This document shows positions 7,734 through 13,420 of a stretch of 16,238 nt of DNA, one piece after another (position 1 is the first letter of the stretch; each line of letters begins with the position of its first letter). This DNA is from Thermoproteota archaeon (GTDB lineage Archaea; Thermoproteota; Thermoprotei; Thermoproteales; Thermocladiaceae). The notes under the pieces are model-generated. The model searched no databases. It was not told where the DNA came from and saw nothing but the letters and a program-made list of their open reading frames with translations. A program made the position numbers and the translations under genes. The stretch spans positions 1 through 16,238 of the forward strand of contig JAADDN010000132.1 of assembly GCA_013153895.1 (NCBI GenBank), written 5' to 3'.

Positions 7734-8249
7734 CTAACACACCTGATCAAGAACAAGCTTAACGAGATGAAGAACATCATAACAAGATAAATCATCAACA
7801 ACATAACTCATTATAGAGCCCTTAAGAACATTAGATACATCAATATTCTCAATACTAGACACACTAGAAGAAACATCCCTAACAAAGTCTAGAGAAGGCT
7901 TAACAAGAGAACCAGCAACAACATATTTACAAGACCTAAATCTCTTCAACATATTAGACACATACATATACCCACAATCAGAAAGCACTAAATAACCATC
8001 TGAGATAGATACTAACCCCTCATTCATAAGTCTTCTTAAACGTCTAAAAACATCAGTAGATATTATTGGAGGAATCTCAAACACTATACCATACTGATCC
8101 CTATACTTAAACAATAATAACATTATCTTAAGAAGAAGCATTCTCCTACCTCTAGAATAGTATAAGAACATCATTATAAGATCTTCAACATTCAATACTA
8201 CGCAATCAAAAAATCTTACAAAAATGTTAACAATATTCTCCTTCTTCAT
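7734..8249 (-). CDS. Uncharacterised protein with a winged-helix-like core
   Basis: 171 residues; I do not recognise a named family. Residues about 35-100 read as a DNA-binding winged helix: RMLLLKIMLLLFKYRDQYGI, then TDVFRRLRRLMNEGLVSISDGYLVLSDCG. The order helix, helix, 'LxxLxxEGLV' and a short wing resembles archaeal wHTH regulators and YwgA-like proteins. The rest is helical and rich in Val, Ser, Asp and Leu, with six Cys in all. It starts at ATG 8249, 24 bp after an AT-rich core shared with the divergent 361-residue gene, so it may control that gene. It lies upstream of top6B on the same strand, but top6B has its own TATA box. A regulatory role is inference. Confidence 0.65.
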   Translation of the reverse strand: MKKENIVNIFVRFFDCVVLNVEDLIMMFLYYSRGRRMLLLKIMLLLFKYRDQYGIVFEIPPIISTDVFRRLRRLMNEGLVSISDGYLVLSDCGYMYVSNMLKRFRSCKYVVAGSLVKPSLDFVRDVSSSVSSIENIDVSNVLKGSIMSYVVDDLSCYDVLHLVKLVLDQVC

Positions 8250-8272
8250 ACTTCAAAGTTTTTCTAAGAGCG

Positions 8273-8285
8273 TTAAATTAATAAG
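8273..8285. promoter_or_regulatory. Shared bidirectional TATA-like core
   Basis: The run TTAAATTAATAAG lies in a 62-bp divergent spacer. Read on plus it is 27-39 bp before the GTG of the 361-residue gene; read on minus it is 24-36 bp before the ATG of the 171-residue gene. Both distances fit archaeal TATA placement, so one core may serve both genes. Confidence 0.45.
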
Positions 8286-8311
8286 TAGTAACCTTCAGAG
8301 AGAAGGTAGGA

Positions 8312-9397
8312 GTGGGAAGGTACTCTGCATGTATTGTTGGAATCAACATAGGAACATTATTAATATTGGAGAATCTTAGTAAGATAATTAACGATATACT
8401 GATAGTAACGTCCTCTAAAGTTGATATGAAGAATAAGATAAAACTGATAGATATTGTACCTCACATATTTATGAAGAATAAGGATCAGAGGTGTACTTAT
8501 CTGATAAGCGATAGATATTACAAACTTATCACAACATTTGAAGTAATAGAGGTTGATGATCTTAGCAGTGTTATCGTTAATAGAGATAGAATCTATGTTA
8601 ATAATCATGAGATCCATATTAAGAGGGATTTCATTATTTGTGGTGATGAGGTAACAAAAATTCCACCGTATGCTGACACTGACCTCATAAGAGACCTCTG
8701 TTCAGGTAATATGGAGTCTATCGTGTTAGATGGATCTGATGTGTTTAAGATTCTTGAGTTCTATCTTCTATTTAGAGACCTAGTAGATGTTAAGATTAGT
8801 GAGAATGTTCGTGAGAAAATTCTTGAGATTCCTCATCTTGAAGAAATATCATTTTCTGACAGTTCCTATGGTGAGAAGTTTATCATTTTTGAATTATCTT
8901 CAGATAAGCCTTTAATTAGGCATTGCTCCTGTAAGCTATTTAAGGTTGATAATGGTAGAGTTGTGAGAGATCTCGAGCTTCTTTTGAGAGCATTTCTATT
9001 CCTTTATTCTGGATTCTCGAGAGAGTTGAAGATTGATTTAGCAGTTTCGGATAAGTTCTGTATTATTCATATTGGTGATCTTCTAAGTAAGTTAAGATCT
9101 AGATTTCGTGAAGTATCGCTGTTCAGGTCATGTGTTGATCATGATGGTTGTAGAGTTTGTTCTCGTGTTGCTTGTTTTGAAGATCTTTTCCTATGCTCTG
9201 ATATTTATTGTACATCTTTTTCCTGTCTCAGCATGTGCGAGCCTCTCTTCTACTTCTACCTAAGTAATGTCTGTAAGTTTCCTGTTCCTTGCGTCTTCTC
9301 TATCTACTCTATGTATAGTGGTCTTCCAATATATACTCCAGCGTACTCTTATGCTTTATCAAGAGCACTTTTAAGGCTTGAGAAAGAATTTAAATAG
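8312..9397 (+). CDS. Cysteine-rich protein resembling a degenerate NAD(P)/FAD oxidoreductase
   Basis: 361 residues, no confident family. The N-terminus ACIVGINIGTLLILENL (6-22) looks like a Rossmann strand-loop-helix whose GxGxxG has decayed. Residues 76-120 (FEVIEVDD...RIYVNNHEIHIKRDFIICGDEVTKIPP) follow the pattern of pyridine-nucleotide-disulfide oxidoreductases, 'V...VNG.EI.YD.LIIATGS.P..PP', with ATG replaced by CGD. The protein has 17 Cys, ten of them in residues 274-327 with spacings C-x5-C-x2-C-x4-C-x6-C-x4-C-x4-C-x3-C-x11-C-x5-C, which suggests Fe-S or zinc binding. The start is GTG at 8312, chosen because the preceding sequence has no in-frame alternative near the promoter. It diverges from the winged-helix gene and runs into the eL15 promoter. 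An FAD role is uncertain, as the nucleotide-binding residues are poor. Confidence 0.6.
   Translation: MGRYSACIVGINIGTLLILENLSKIINDILIVTSSKVDMKNKIKLIDIVPHIFMKNKDQRCTYLISDRYYKLITTFEVIEVDDLSSVIVNRDRIYVNNHEIHIKRDFIICGDEVTKIPPYADTDLIRDLCSGNMESIVLDGSDVFKILEFYLLFRDLVDVKISENVREKILEIPHLEEISFSDSSYGEKFIIFELSSDKPLIRHCSCKLFKVDNGRVVRDLELLLRAFLFLYSGFSRELKIDLAVSDKFCIIHIGDLLSKLRSRFREVSLFRSCVDHDGCRVCSRVACFEDLFLCSDIYCTSFSCLSMCEPLFYFYLSNVCKFPVPCVFSIYSMYSGLPIYTPAYSYALSRALLRLEKEFK
9389..9396 (+). promoter_or_regulatory. TATA box for rpl15e, over the upstream stop codon
   Basis: TTTAAATA, 28-35 bp before the ATG of rpl15e. It overlaps the last codons and the TAG (9395-9397) of the 361-residue gene, so initiation for eL15 occurs inside the end of its neighbour. 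Confidence 0.55.
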
Positions 9398-9423
9398 TCT
9401 AGCTCAACTGTACGTGGCTGAGC

Positions 9424-10005
9424 ATGGCGAAGTCGTTCTACTATTACCTAGGACAGATATGGAAGAGACCTAGCAAAGGACTGATAAGTCTGATATTGAG
9501 GCAGAGATTGATAAAGTGGAGAAGAGAGCCAGCTATTGTTAGGTTAGAGAAGCCTACTCGAATAGATAAGGCTAGGAAGTATGGTTATAAGGCTAAACAG
9601 GGAATAATTGTGGTGAGAGTACGTGTTAGAAGAGGACCAATGAACAAGCCTAGACCTAGATGTGGTAGAAGACCTAAGAGGATGGGAGTCTATGGTCACA
9701 CGACAAAGAAGAGTCTACAGTTAATAGCTGAGGAGAGAGCAGCAAGAAAATATCCAAATATGGAGGTTCTAGGATCATACTGGGTAGGAGAGGACGGACT
9801 ATACAGATACTTCGAGGTCATACTTGTAGATCCACATCATCCAGCAATAAAGAACGATCCAGACTTCGCATGGCTAGTAGGTAGGTACATAGATAGGAGA
9901 AGAAGATTAAGACAGAAGCAGAAGGCAGTAATAGAGAGACTAAAGAAGACACTACTACCTAAACTAGAGCAGCAAGCAACACAACAATCATCAACCCAGA
10001 GCTAA
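9424..10005 (+). CDS. rpl15e: 50S ribosomal protein eL15
   Basis: 193 residues, normal for archaeal eL15. Family signatures: MAKSFYYYLGQIWKRP (1-16), RLEKPTRIDKARKYGYKAKQG (40-60), RVRVRRGPMNKPRP (65-78), RRPKRMGVYGHTTKKSLQ, and NMEVLGSYWVGEDGLYRYFEVILVDPHHP in two stretches. The C-terminus is a Gln/Ser tail (QQATQQSSTQS), which varies in the family. It is a basic protein that binds 23S rRNA. It has its own promoter and no ribosomal partners beside it. The next genes downstream point toward it. Confidence 0.97.
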   Translation: MAKSFYYYLGQIWKRPSKGLISLILRQRLIKWRREPAIVRLEKPTRIDKARKYGYKAKQGIIVVRVRVRRGPMNKPRPRCGRRPKRMGVYGHTTKKSLQLIAEERAARKYPNMEVLGSYWVGEDGLYRYFEVILVDPHHPAIKNDPDFAWLVGRYIDRRRRLRQKQKAVIERLKKTLLPKLEQQATQQSSTQS

Positions 10006-10064
10006 GCAATACGTCCCCTCCTCATTCGCTCGGTAAGGCTGCAACTTCAGCATTACCCCTAGCA

Positions 10065-10088
10065 TATTATCGAGATATTGAGATAATA
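10065..10088. repeat. Small inverted repeat downstream of rpl15e
   Basis: TATTATC (10065-10071) and GATAATA (10082-10088) form a 7-bp stem around a 10-nt loop, in the 93-bp gap between rpl15e and the broken HEPN gene. The stem is all weak pairs but one. It may take part in termination from either side; it could also be chance in an AT-rich sequence. Confidence 0.3.
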
Positions 10089-10093
10089 AAAAG
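10083..10093 (-). terminator. T-rich terminator for the MNT-HEPN transcript
   Basis: On the minus strand the stretch reads about CTTTTTATTAT, a few bases after the TAG that ends the HEPN reading frame (10099-10101). Archaeal RNA polymerase stops at such T-rich tracts. Sequence match only. Confidence 0.4.
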
Positions 10094-10098
10094 CTCGC

Positions 10099-10535
10099 CT
10101 ACGTCCTGTCCCTTAACATGTAGTTAAGTAATTTATCAGCCTCTGTTAAAACTATTATAGTGCTCTCATAAGCTTTCCTAGCGTATGGTTCAGTATATAG
10201 TTTTGTAGGAGGTATCCCAAGTTCTTCATCACCGTACATTGATGATTCTCTTTCTCTTCTAAGTCATCTTGATATTGCTGCTAGTTCTGGAATCTTTTCT
10301 TAAAGAAATTTGGAAATTTTTCCCTATTCTGCATAAGTACAGGTCCTACATCACGTACTTTAGGAGGCTCAATACCTATCAATCTTAGCGCAGCCTTAAG
10401 TGCAAGTTCAACAGCTTCTTGACATTGTCGGATACAGTAAGCGTATGCTCCCTCTTCTAATGCTTGCTTAGCCGTCCTTAATCTTCTCTTAGCTTCCTCT
10501 ATATATTCTAAAGCTAGCTCTATATTATTCGTCAT
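10099..10535 (-). pseudogene. HEPN-domain toxin gene, broken by a frameshift and a nonsense codon
   Basis: The intact part (10281-10535) encodes 84 residues starting MTNNIELALEYIEEAKRRL, a HEPN four-helix start. It ends at a TAG after KKRFQN. Shifting frame at the A run near 10296-10300 (one added A restores KKKIPELAAISR) continues the family sequence. That frame then meets TGA at 10264-10266, where a Trp codon TGG is the simplest ancestor, and goes on as LRRERESSMYGDEELGIPP and TKLYTEPYARKAYEST to a TAG at 10099. The full length would be about 145 residues, right for a HEPN protein. Two separate lesions make a sequencing error less likely. HEPN proteins are RNases paired with MNT antitoxins (HepT-MntA type). 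Its start lies 11 bp inside the MNT gene. The remaining 84-residue fragment is probably inactive. Confidence 0.85.
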
Positions 10536-11028
10536 CTTCTAAAGATAAGTCAATTACTTCTCCAAACCTGTAATCAGGTTTTAAATTAACATACCATATC
10601 TTCCCTATCCTTTCTCTTCTTACACCAAGCTTAGCAAGCTTCTTACGCACCTTCTCTAATATGCTTCTCATAAATCCATCCTTATCATAGAGTATCTCTG
10701 CATCAAATACGGCATCAATGTATAATGGTCGAAAAACTCTAGCATTAGCCCTATCTAACACTACTGGAGAAATTACAGGTCTTCTATCTACTCCATGCTC
10801 AGCTAGACAGTTCCAAAAGTTATCTTCAACATTGTCAAGTAACTTATGAAGTTCGAATCTATCTTCAGGAATTCTCTCTAAAACAACTATAACATCAACA
10901 TCACTATCTGATCTTGCCTCACGTCTAGCATATGATCCATAGAGTACTAGAGATACTAGGTCATTCCCAAATACTCTCAGAAAGGAGCTTGTGAGACAAC
11001 TTTTCACGATCTCGTAAATATCTATCAT
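10525..11028 (-). CDS. MNT-type nucleotidyltransferase, partner of the HEPN gene
   Basis: 167 residues. The polymerase-beta-type active site is LYGSYARREARSDSDVDVIVVL (about 29-50), with GS at 31-32 and the metal-binding pair D43/D45. A later strand, YIDAVFDAEILYDKDGF, may give the third carboxylate. Such proteins neutralise HEPN toxins, in some systems by adding AMP to a tyrosine of the toxin. This one is longer than minimal MNT antitoxins (about 100-130 residues), with a basic helix and an acidic tail (DLSLEDDE). Here the partner toxin gene is broken while this gene is open throughout. A TATA box lies 29-37 bp before the ATG. Function is by family; AMP transfer is inference. Confidence 0.85.
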   Translation of the reverse strand: MIDIYEIVKSCLTSSFLRVFGNDLVSLVLYGSYARREARSDSDVDVIVVLERIPEDRFELHKLLDNVEDNFWNCLAEHGVDRRPVISPVVLDRANARVFRPLYIDAVFDAEILYDKDGFMRSILEKVRKKLAKLGVRRERIGKIWYVNLKPDYRFGEVIDLSLEDDE

Positions 11029-11056
11029 GGTACAGTCATAACTTACTTGTCAAAAA

Positions 11057-11065
11057 TATTTAAAA
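11057..11065 (-). promoter_or_regulatory. TATA box for the MNT-HEPN pair
   Basis: TTTTAAATA on the minus strand, 29-37 bp before the MNT ATG at 11028. It sits in a 160-bp divergent spacer that also holds the promoter of the first tRNA gene. Confidence 0.5.
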
Positions 11066-11144
11066 GTTCCTAGACAACATTGATATACAAGTATAAAAAT
11101 GCTACCATAAGGAACAGAACAAGCAAGATAACTCACGGAGAAAG

Positions 11145-11154
11145 TATTATAAAA
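11145..11154 (+). promoter_or_regulatory. TATA box for the first initiator tRNA gene
   Basis: TATTATAAAA, 35-44 bp before the tRNA 5' end, giving a short 5' leader to be removed by RNase P. The distance matches that of the second copy (11998-12005), but the flanking sequences differ, so each tRNA gene has its own promoter. Confidence 0.55.
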
Positions 11155-11188
11155 CCTATGCAGAAACTACATCTCGAACAGCAAGAGA

Positions 11189-11265
11189 AGCGGGGTGGGG
11201 AAGCCAGGTATCCTGCGGGGCTCATAACCCCGAGGTCGGTGGTTCAAATCCACCCCCCGCTACCA
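11189..11265 (+). tRNA. Initiator tRNA-Met (CAT), copy 1, CCA encoded
   Basis: A full cloverleaf with no intron. Acceptor AGCGGGG/CCCCGCT with an A1-T72 pair; D stem GGGA/TCCT; anticodon stem CGGGG/CCCCG around the loop CTCATAA (anticodon CAT); variable loop AGGTC; T stem GGTGG/CCACC around TTCAAAT; discriminator A then encoded CCA (11263-11265). The A1-T72 pair and three consecutive G-C pairs next to the anticodon loop are hallmarks of archaeal initiator tRNA rather than elongator tRNA-Met or tRNA-Ile2. The 77 bases are identical to copy 2 (12042-12118). The last 22 bases overlap, antisense, the 3' end of vapC. Confidence 0.96.
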
Positions 11266-11675
11266 CTCACAATCCTTCTAAGATCTTCACTTGAAAGCAC
11301 TCTAACATACCTCTCAGCTACCTTAGCAAGCTCTCTATCATCTGTGACAAGTATAGCATTCTTAGATATTGCCAATACAAGATAAGCTGAATCGTATATC
11401 GTTATCTTTTCCTTACATGCCATATCGAGGACCTGTTTTTCAAGTCCTCTTATTGAATATAGTTCAAGAATTTTAAATATCTTACATAGTATATTTACGA
11501 AATCATTCAAAGTTTCTTCATCTATTCTCTTCAAAAGTTTATACTCCTTCCATAATGCATTAAGAGTCTCATATAGTGCTAAGTCAAGAGTCGCACCCTG
11601 TAAGAATGGACTTAGCACATTCTTTCTCAATAAGTTTATTATTGCAGAAGCATCAAACACGTATCTCACAGACAC
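11244..11675 (-). CDS. vapC: VapC-type PIN-domain ribonuclease toxin
   Basis: 143 residues. PIN-domain acidic residues are in place: D8 (YVFDASAIINLL), E36 (LALYETLNALW), D95 (TIYDSAYLVLA) and D112/D113 (LVTDDRELA), so it should be an active Mg2+-dependent RNase. It is the toxin of a VapBC module with the gene upstream, which it overlaps by 10 bp. The last six residues (GSGGWI) and the TGA are encoded by the antisense strand of the 3' end of tRNA-iMet copy 1. The PIN fold should end near residue 130, so the tail is probably dispensable. Several bacterial VapC toxins cut initiator tRNA or the sarcin-ricin loop; the target here is unknown. Its mRNA must run antisense into the tRNA gene. Confidence 0.92.
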   Translation of the reverse strand: MSVRYVFDASAIINLLRKNVLSPFLQGATLDLALYETLNALWKEYKLLKRIDEETLNDFVNILCKIFKILELYSIRGLEKQVLDMACKEKITIYDSAYLVLAISKNAILVTDDRELAKVAERYVRVLSSEDLRRIVSGSGGWI

Positions 11676-11911
11676 GTTCTATCCCTGTCTTCGCGTATAA
11701 GTCTCACAATCTCTTCATCAGTTATATTAAGCTTATTACGTACCTTATCAAGCTCTTTCTCGATTTCTTTCAACATTATTGTCTTAATCTCATGCTCAAG
11801 AATCTTCTGAACAATAAGCTCAACATCTATACTATACTTATCGAGAATTTCCTTAATCCATCTAGGAACTCTCACCTGGATGATAACATACTCTGAAGAT
11901 TCTAACGACAT
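11666..11911 (-). CDS. vapB: VapB-type antitoxin
   Basis: 81 residues. The N-terminus YVIIQVRVPRWIKEILDKY (8-26) is a beta-strand followed by a helix, as in ribbon-helix-helix DNA-binding antitoxins. A long charged helix follows (EIEKELDKVRNKLNITDEEIVRLIRED), which would wrap the toxin. It starts at ATG 11911 and overlaps vapC by 10 bp, so the two are cotranscribed. VapB proteins usually bind their own promoter and repress it. I see no clear palindromic operator in the short region before the start. The family is assigned from context and fold; sequence similarity within VapB is low. Confidence 0.82.
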   Translation of the reverse strand: MSLESSEYVIIQVRVPRWIKEILDKYSIDVELIVQKILEHEIKTIMLKEIEKELDKVRNKLNITDEEIVRLIREDRDRTCL

Positions 11912-11934
11912 ATTAAGCTAGGAACCTCGTTTCA

Positions 11935-11944
11935 ACTTAATAAG
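11935..11944 (-). promoter_or_regulatory. TATA-like box for vapBC
   Basis: The minus strand reads CTTATTAAGT at this place, 24-33 bp before the vapB ATG. CTTATTAAG is a near-palindrome, which could also help dimeric VapB bind. Weak but well spaced. Confidence 0.4.
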
Positions 11945-11997
11945 CAATCTCTAATTAGAAATTGATGAGATGTTACATGCATAATCATGGAGAATGG

Positions 11998-12005
11998 TTT
12001 TTAAA
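11998..12005 (+). promoter_or_regulatory. TATA box for the second initiator tRNA gene
   Basis: TTTTTAAA, 37-44 bp before the tRNA 5' end, a spacing like that of copy 1. It lies in the 130-bp gap after vapB, which is otherwise unremarkable. Confidence 0.5.
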
Positions 12006-12041
12006 GACTAGGTAGTCACTATAGATGAGGTTTGCAGAGCA

Positions 12042-12118
12042 AGCGGGGTGGGGAAGCCAGGTATCCTGCGGGGCTCATAACCCCGAGGTCGGTGGTTCAA
12101 ATCCACCCCCCGCTACCA
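12042..12118 (+). tRNA. Initiator tRNA-Met (CAT), copy 2, CCA encoded
   Basis: Identical over all 77 bases to copy 1, with the same initiator marks: A1-T72, anticodon stem CGGGG/CCCCG, anticodon CAT, encoded CCA. No intron. It has its own TATA box. The downstream flank differs from copy 1, so no protein gene overlaps this 3' end. One initiator tRNA gene is usual in archaea of this group, which makes a perfect second copy worth noting. Confidence 0.96.
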
Positions 12119-12126
12119 ATAGATCA

Positions 12127-12144
12127 TCTTGAAGATATTCAAGA
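12127..12144 (+). other. Short perfect hairpin just after tRNA copy 2
   Basis: TCTTGAA (12127-12133), loop GATA, TTCAAGA (12138-12144): a 7-bp perfect stem beginning 9 bases after the encoded CCA. A run of five T follows at 12165-12169. It may help end or process the tRNA transcript. Copy 1 has no counterpart. It could be chance. Confidence 0.3.
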
Positions 12145-12197
12145 AAGAACAAGCTCATTACATCTTTTTGACTATTATGAGACTCTAACGATGCTTA

Positions 12198-12575
12198 TTA
12201 TGGGAAGGGTGCTGCGTACTCGTGTGTTCCCTCTATTACTGGTACTTGGCAGATCTTTTTCAATCTCTCTAAGATCTCGTCCTTATACTTGCACATTCTC
12301 ATAATGCATGTTCCTACCATTACTGCATCAGGTTTCTCACCTAGCTTGTCTAGTACTGGCTTAAGCCATGTTAGTACTGCTCCTACTCTAGTTCCTGGAC
12401 ACTCTCCACAGTCAACTATGGCTATTACTCTAACCTCCTTATCTCCAAACTGTGCAAACTTTCCTTCTTTTCTCATTGATGCAATGAGGCATTTTGCATC
12501 TCCTGGACATAGACCTTGCTCTCTTATCTTCTTACAAGCTATTATGACTACCTTAACTACATCTGGTTTAGACAT
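12198..12575 (-). CDS. CGGC-domain cysteine-rich protein
   Basis: 125 residues. It matches the CGGC domain layout: an N-terminal strand ending in a Cys (VVIIACKKI, C14), CPGDAKCLIA (C23, C29), the central VDCGECPGTR (C56, C59; CGEC in place of CGGC), then VGTCIMRMCKYKDE (C90, C95) and VPVIEGTHEY (His 118). These Cys and His residues suggest metal binding or redox work, but the function of the family is not established. It is soluble, with no signal or membrane segment. It starts at ATG 12575, about 21-32 bp after a TATA-like box. The next gene upstream is the SAM hydrolase, 50 bp away on the same strand. Confidence 0.8.
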   Translation of the reverse strand: MSKPDVVKVVIIACKKIREQGLCPGDAKCLIASMRKEGKFAQFGDKEVRVIAIVDCGECPGTRVGAVLTWLKPVLDKLGEKPDAVMVGTCIMRMCKYKDEILERLKKICQVPVIEGTHEYAAPFP

Positions 12576-12595
12576 GGTTAAACTAGTCTCGTTCT

Positions 12596-12607
12596 CTTAT
12601 TTAAGTA
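12596..12607 (-). promoter_or_regulatory. TATA box for the CGGC-domain gene
   Basis: TACTTAAATAAG on the minus strand, 21-32 bp before the ATG at 12575, in the 50-bp gap after the SAM hydrolase gene. It suggests a separate leaderless transcript. Confidence 0.45.
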
Positions 12608-12625
12608 ATACCTTTATGAGCAATA

Positions 12626-13420
12626 TCAGTATTCTACCGTAATTATAAGTTTATCAAGCTCCTTAACACCATACTTGTTAGAGAAATCTCCATGATTGGT
12701 TGATAGTTCTAGAAATCCTTCACTATTTATCAATGCTAGATCATGACCTACTGGAACTCTACCATAAGCATCTACGAAAGGTATCTTAAGCTCTGCTCCT
12801 GACATTAACCTAACTATTATGTACTTCGGCTTTTCTTTTAGATCTTCCTCTCTTATACTTGTGTAAACATTACCAAACCTATCAATGTATACTACCTGAG
12901 CTTCAAAAGTATTATCAGATATTTTCCTAGCTCTCTCGATCACTATACTTTTATCATAACTGTCTAATGGTCTACCTATCTCCTCAACATCAACTCCAGA
13001 GGCTAATAATGCTGCTGCAGGTGCAAAAATGTCCCTACCATGAAAAGTCTTTGATATCCTCCTCTTAGCAACCTTCTCCACAACTATCTCATATACCTTA
13101 ACTATACCATCATCCTCTGCCGCTGGTATCAGGACACCGTTATCAGGACCTATGAAATAGTAGTTTCTTGACTTAACTATTATTGGTTTTCTCTCTGTTC
13201 CAACTCCAGGATCAACAACTACTACATGTATAGTATCTTTAGGAAAGTACTTGTAACATGCCCATAATATGACTGCTCCTCTCTTAACGTCTTGTGGAGG
13301 TACCTCATGAGTTATATCTATTATATGTACATTATTGCAGATTGATAATATTACTCCTTTCATTGATGGTACAAAGTAGTCTCTTGTTCCGAAGTCTGTT
13401 AATAATGTTATTACTCTCAT
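12626..13420 (-). CDS. S-adenosyl-L-methionine hydrolase (adenosine-forming), DUF62 family
   Basis: 264 residues, the usual length. N-terminal domain motifs: LLTDFGTRDYFV (6-17), IDITHEVPPQDV (34-44), VVVVDPGVGTERKP (66-79), FIGPDNGVL (89-97), KTFHGRDIFAPAAALLA (124-140). C-terminal domain: DRFGNVYTSI and the late ALINSEGFLELS. D70, R77 and H127 match in order and near position the Asp-Arg-His triad that activates water in archaeal DUF62 proteins. These enzymes split SAM into adenosine and methionine; they are related to fluorinase and chlorinase, but the triad marks the water-using kind. Its ATG overlaps the TGA of the zinc-ribbon gene by 4 bp (ATGA), so translation is probably coupled. The cell role is unclear. 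Confidence 0.92.
   Translation of the reverse strand: MRVITLLTDFGTRDYFVPSMKGVILSICNNVHIIDITHEVPPQDVKRGAVILWACYKYFPKDTIHVVVVDPGVGTERKPIIVKSRNYYFIGPDNGVLIPAAEDDGIVKVYEIVVEKVAKRRISKTFHGRDIFAPAAALLASGVDVEEIGRPLDSYDKSIVIERARKISDNTFEAQVVYIDRFGNVYTSIREEDLKEKPKYIIVRLMSGAELKIPFVDAYGRVPVGHDLALINSEGFLELSTNHGDFSNKYGVKELDKLIITVEY

Larger units (their letters stand above)
11188..12118. repeat. 78-bp direct repeat bracketing vapBC
   Basis: 11188-11265 and 12041-12118 are identical: one A plus the whole initiator tRNA gene with CCA. The repeats are in the same orientation, 853 bp apart. Identity stops at the tRNA ends; the bases before (GCAAGAG versus GCAGAGC, partly alike) and after (CTCAC versus ATAGA) differ. 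Recombination between the copies would remove vapBC as an 853-bp circle and leave one tRNA gene. No integrase or inverted terminal repeats are seen. Confidence 0.9.

Noticed and set aside
8360..8617. An 85-codon minus-strand open frame
   Set aside because: Rich in Ile, Asn and Tyr, as expected for the antisense of an AT-rich gene, with no recognisable motif or well-placed promoter.
10006..10280. A 275-bp intergenic gap that might hold a small RNA
   Set aside because: Most of it (10099-10280) is the tail of the broken HEPN gene once the frame is corrected. Only 93 bp are left, with a weak inverted repeat.
11080..11385. A 101-codon plus-strand open frame running through tRNA copy 1
   Set aside because: It is reading through the tRNA gene and the antisense of vapC. 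The same peptide appears over tRNA copy 2 only because the tRNAs are identical.
11189..12118. Integrase-mediated genomic island with att sites in the tRNA genes
   Set aside because: Both tRNA copies are complete with their own promoters, no integrase or recombinase gene is present, and the interval holds only vapBC.
12032..12304. A 90-codon plus-strand open frame running through tRNA copy 2
   Set aside because: The shared part is the tRNA itself; the rest has no family features and overlaps the CGGC gene on the other strand.
12289..12642. A 117-codon plus-strand open frame
   Set aside because: Antisense to the CGGC-domain gene, whose Cys motifs are clearly the real product.
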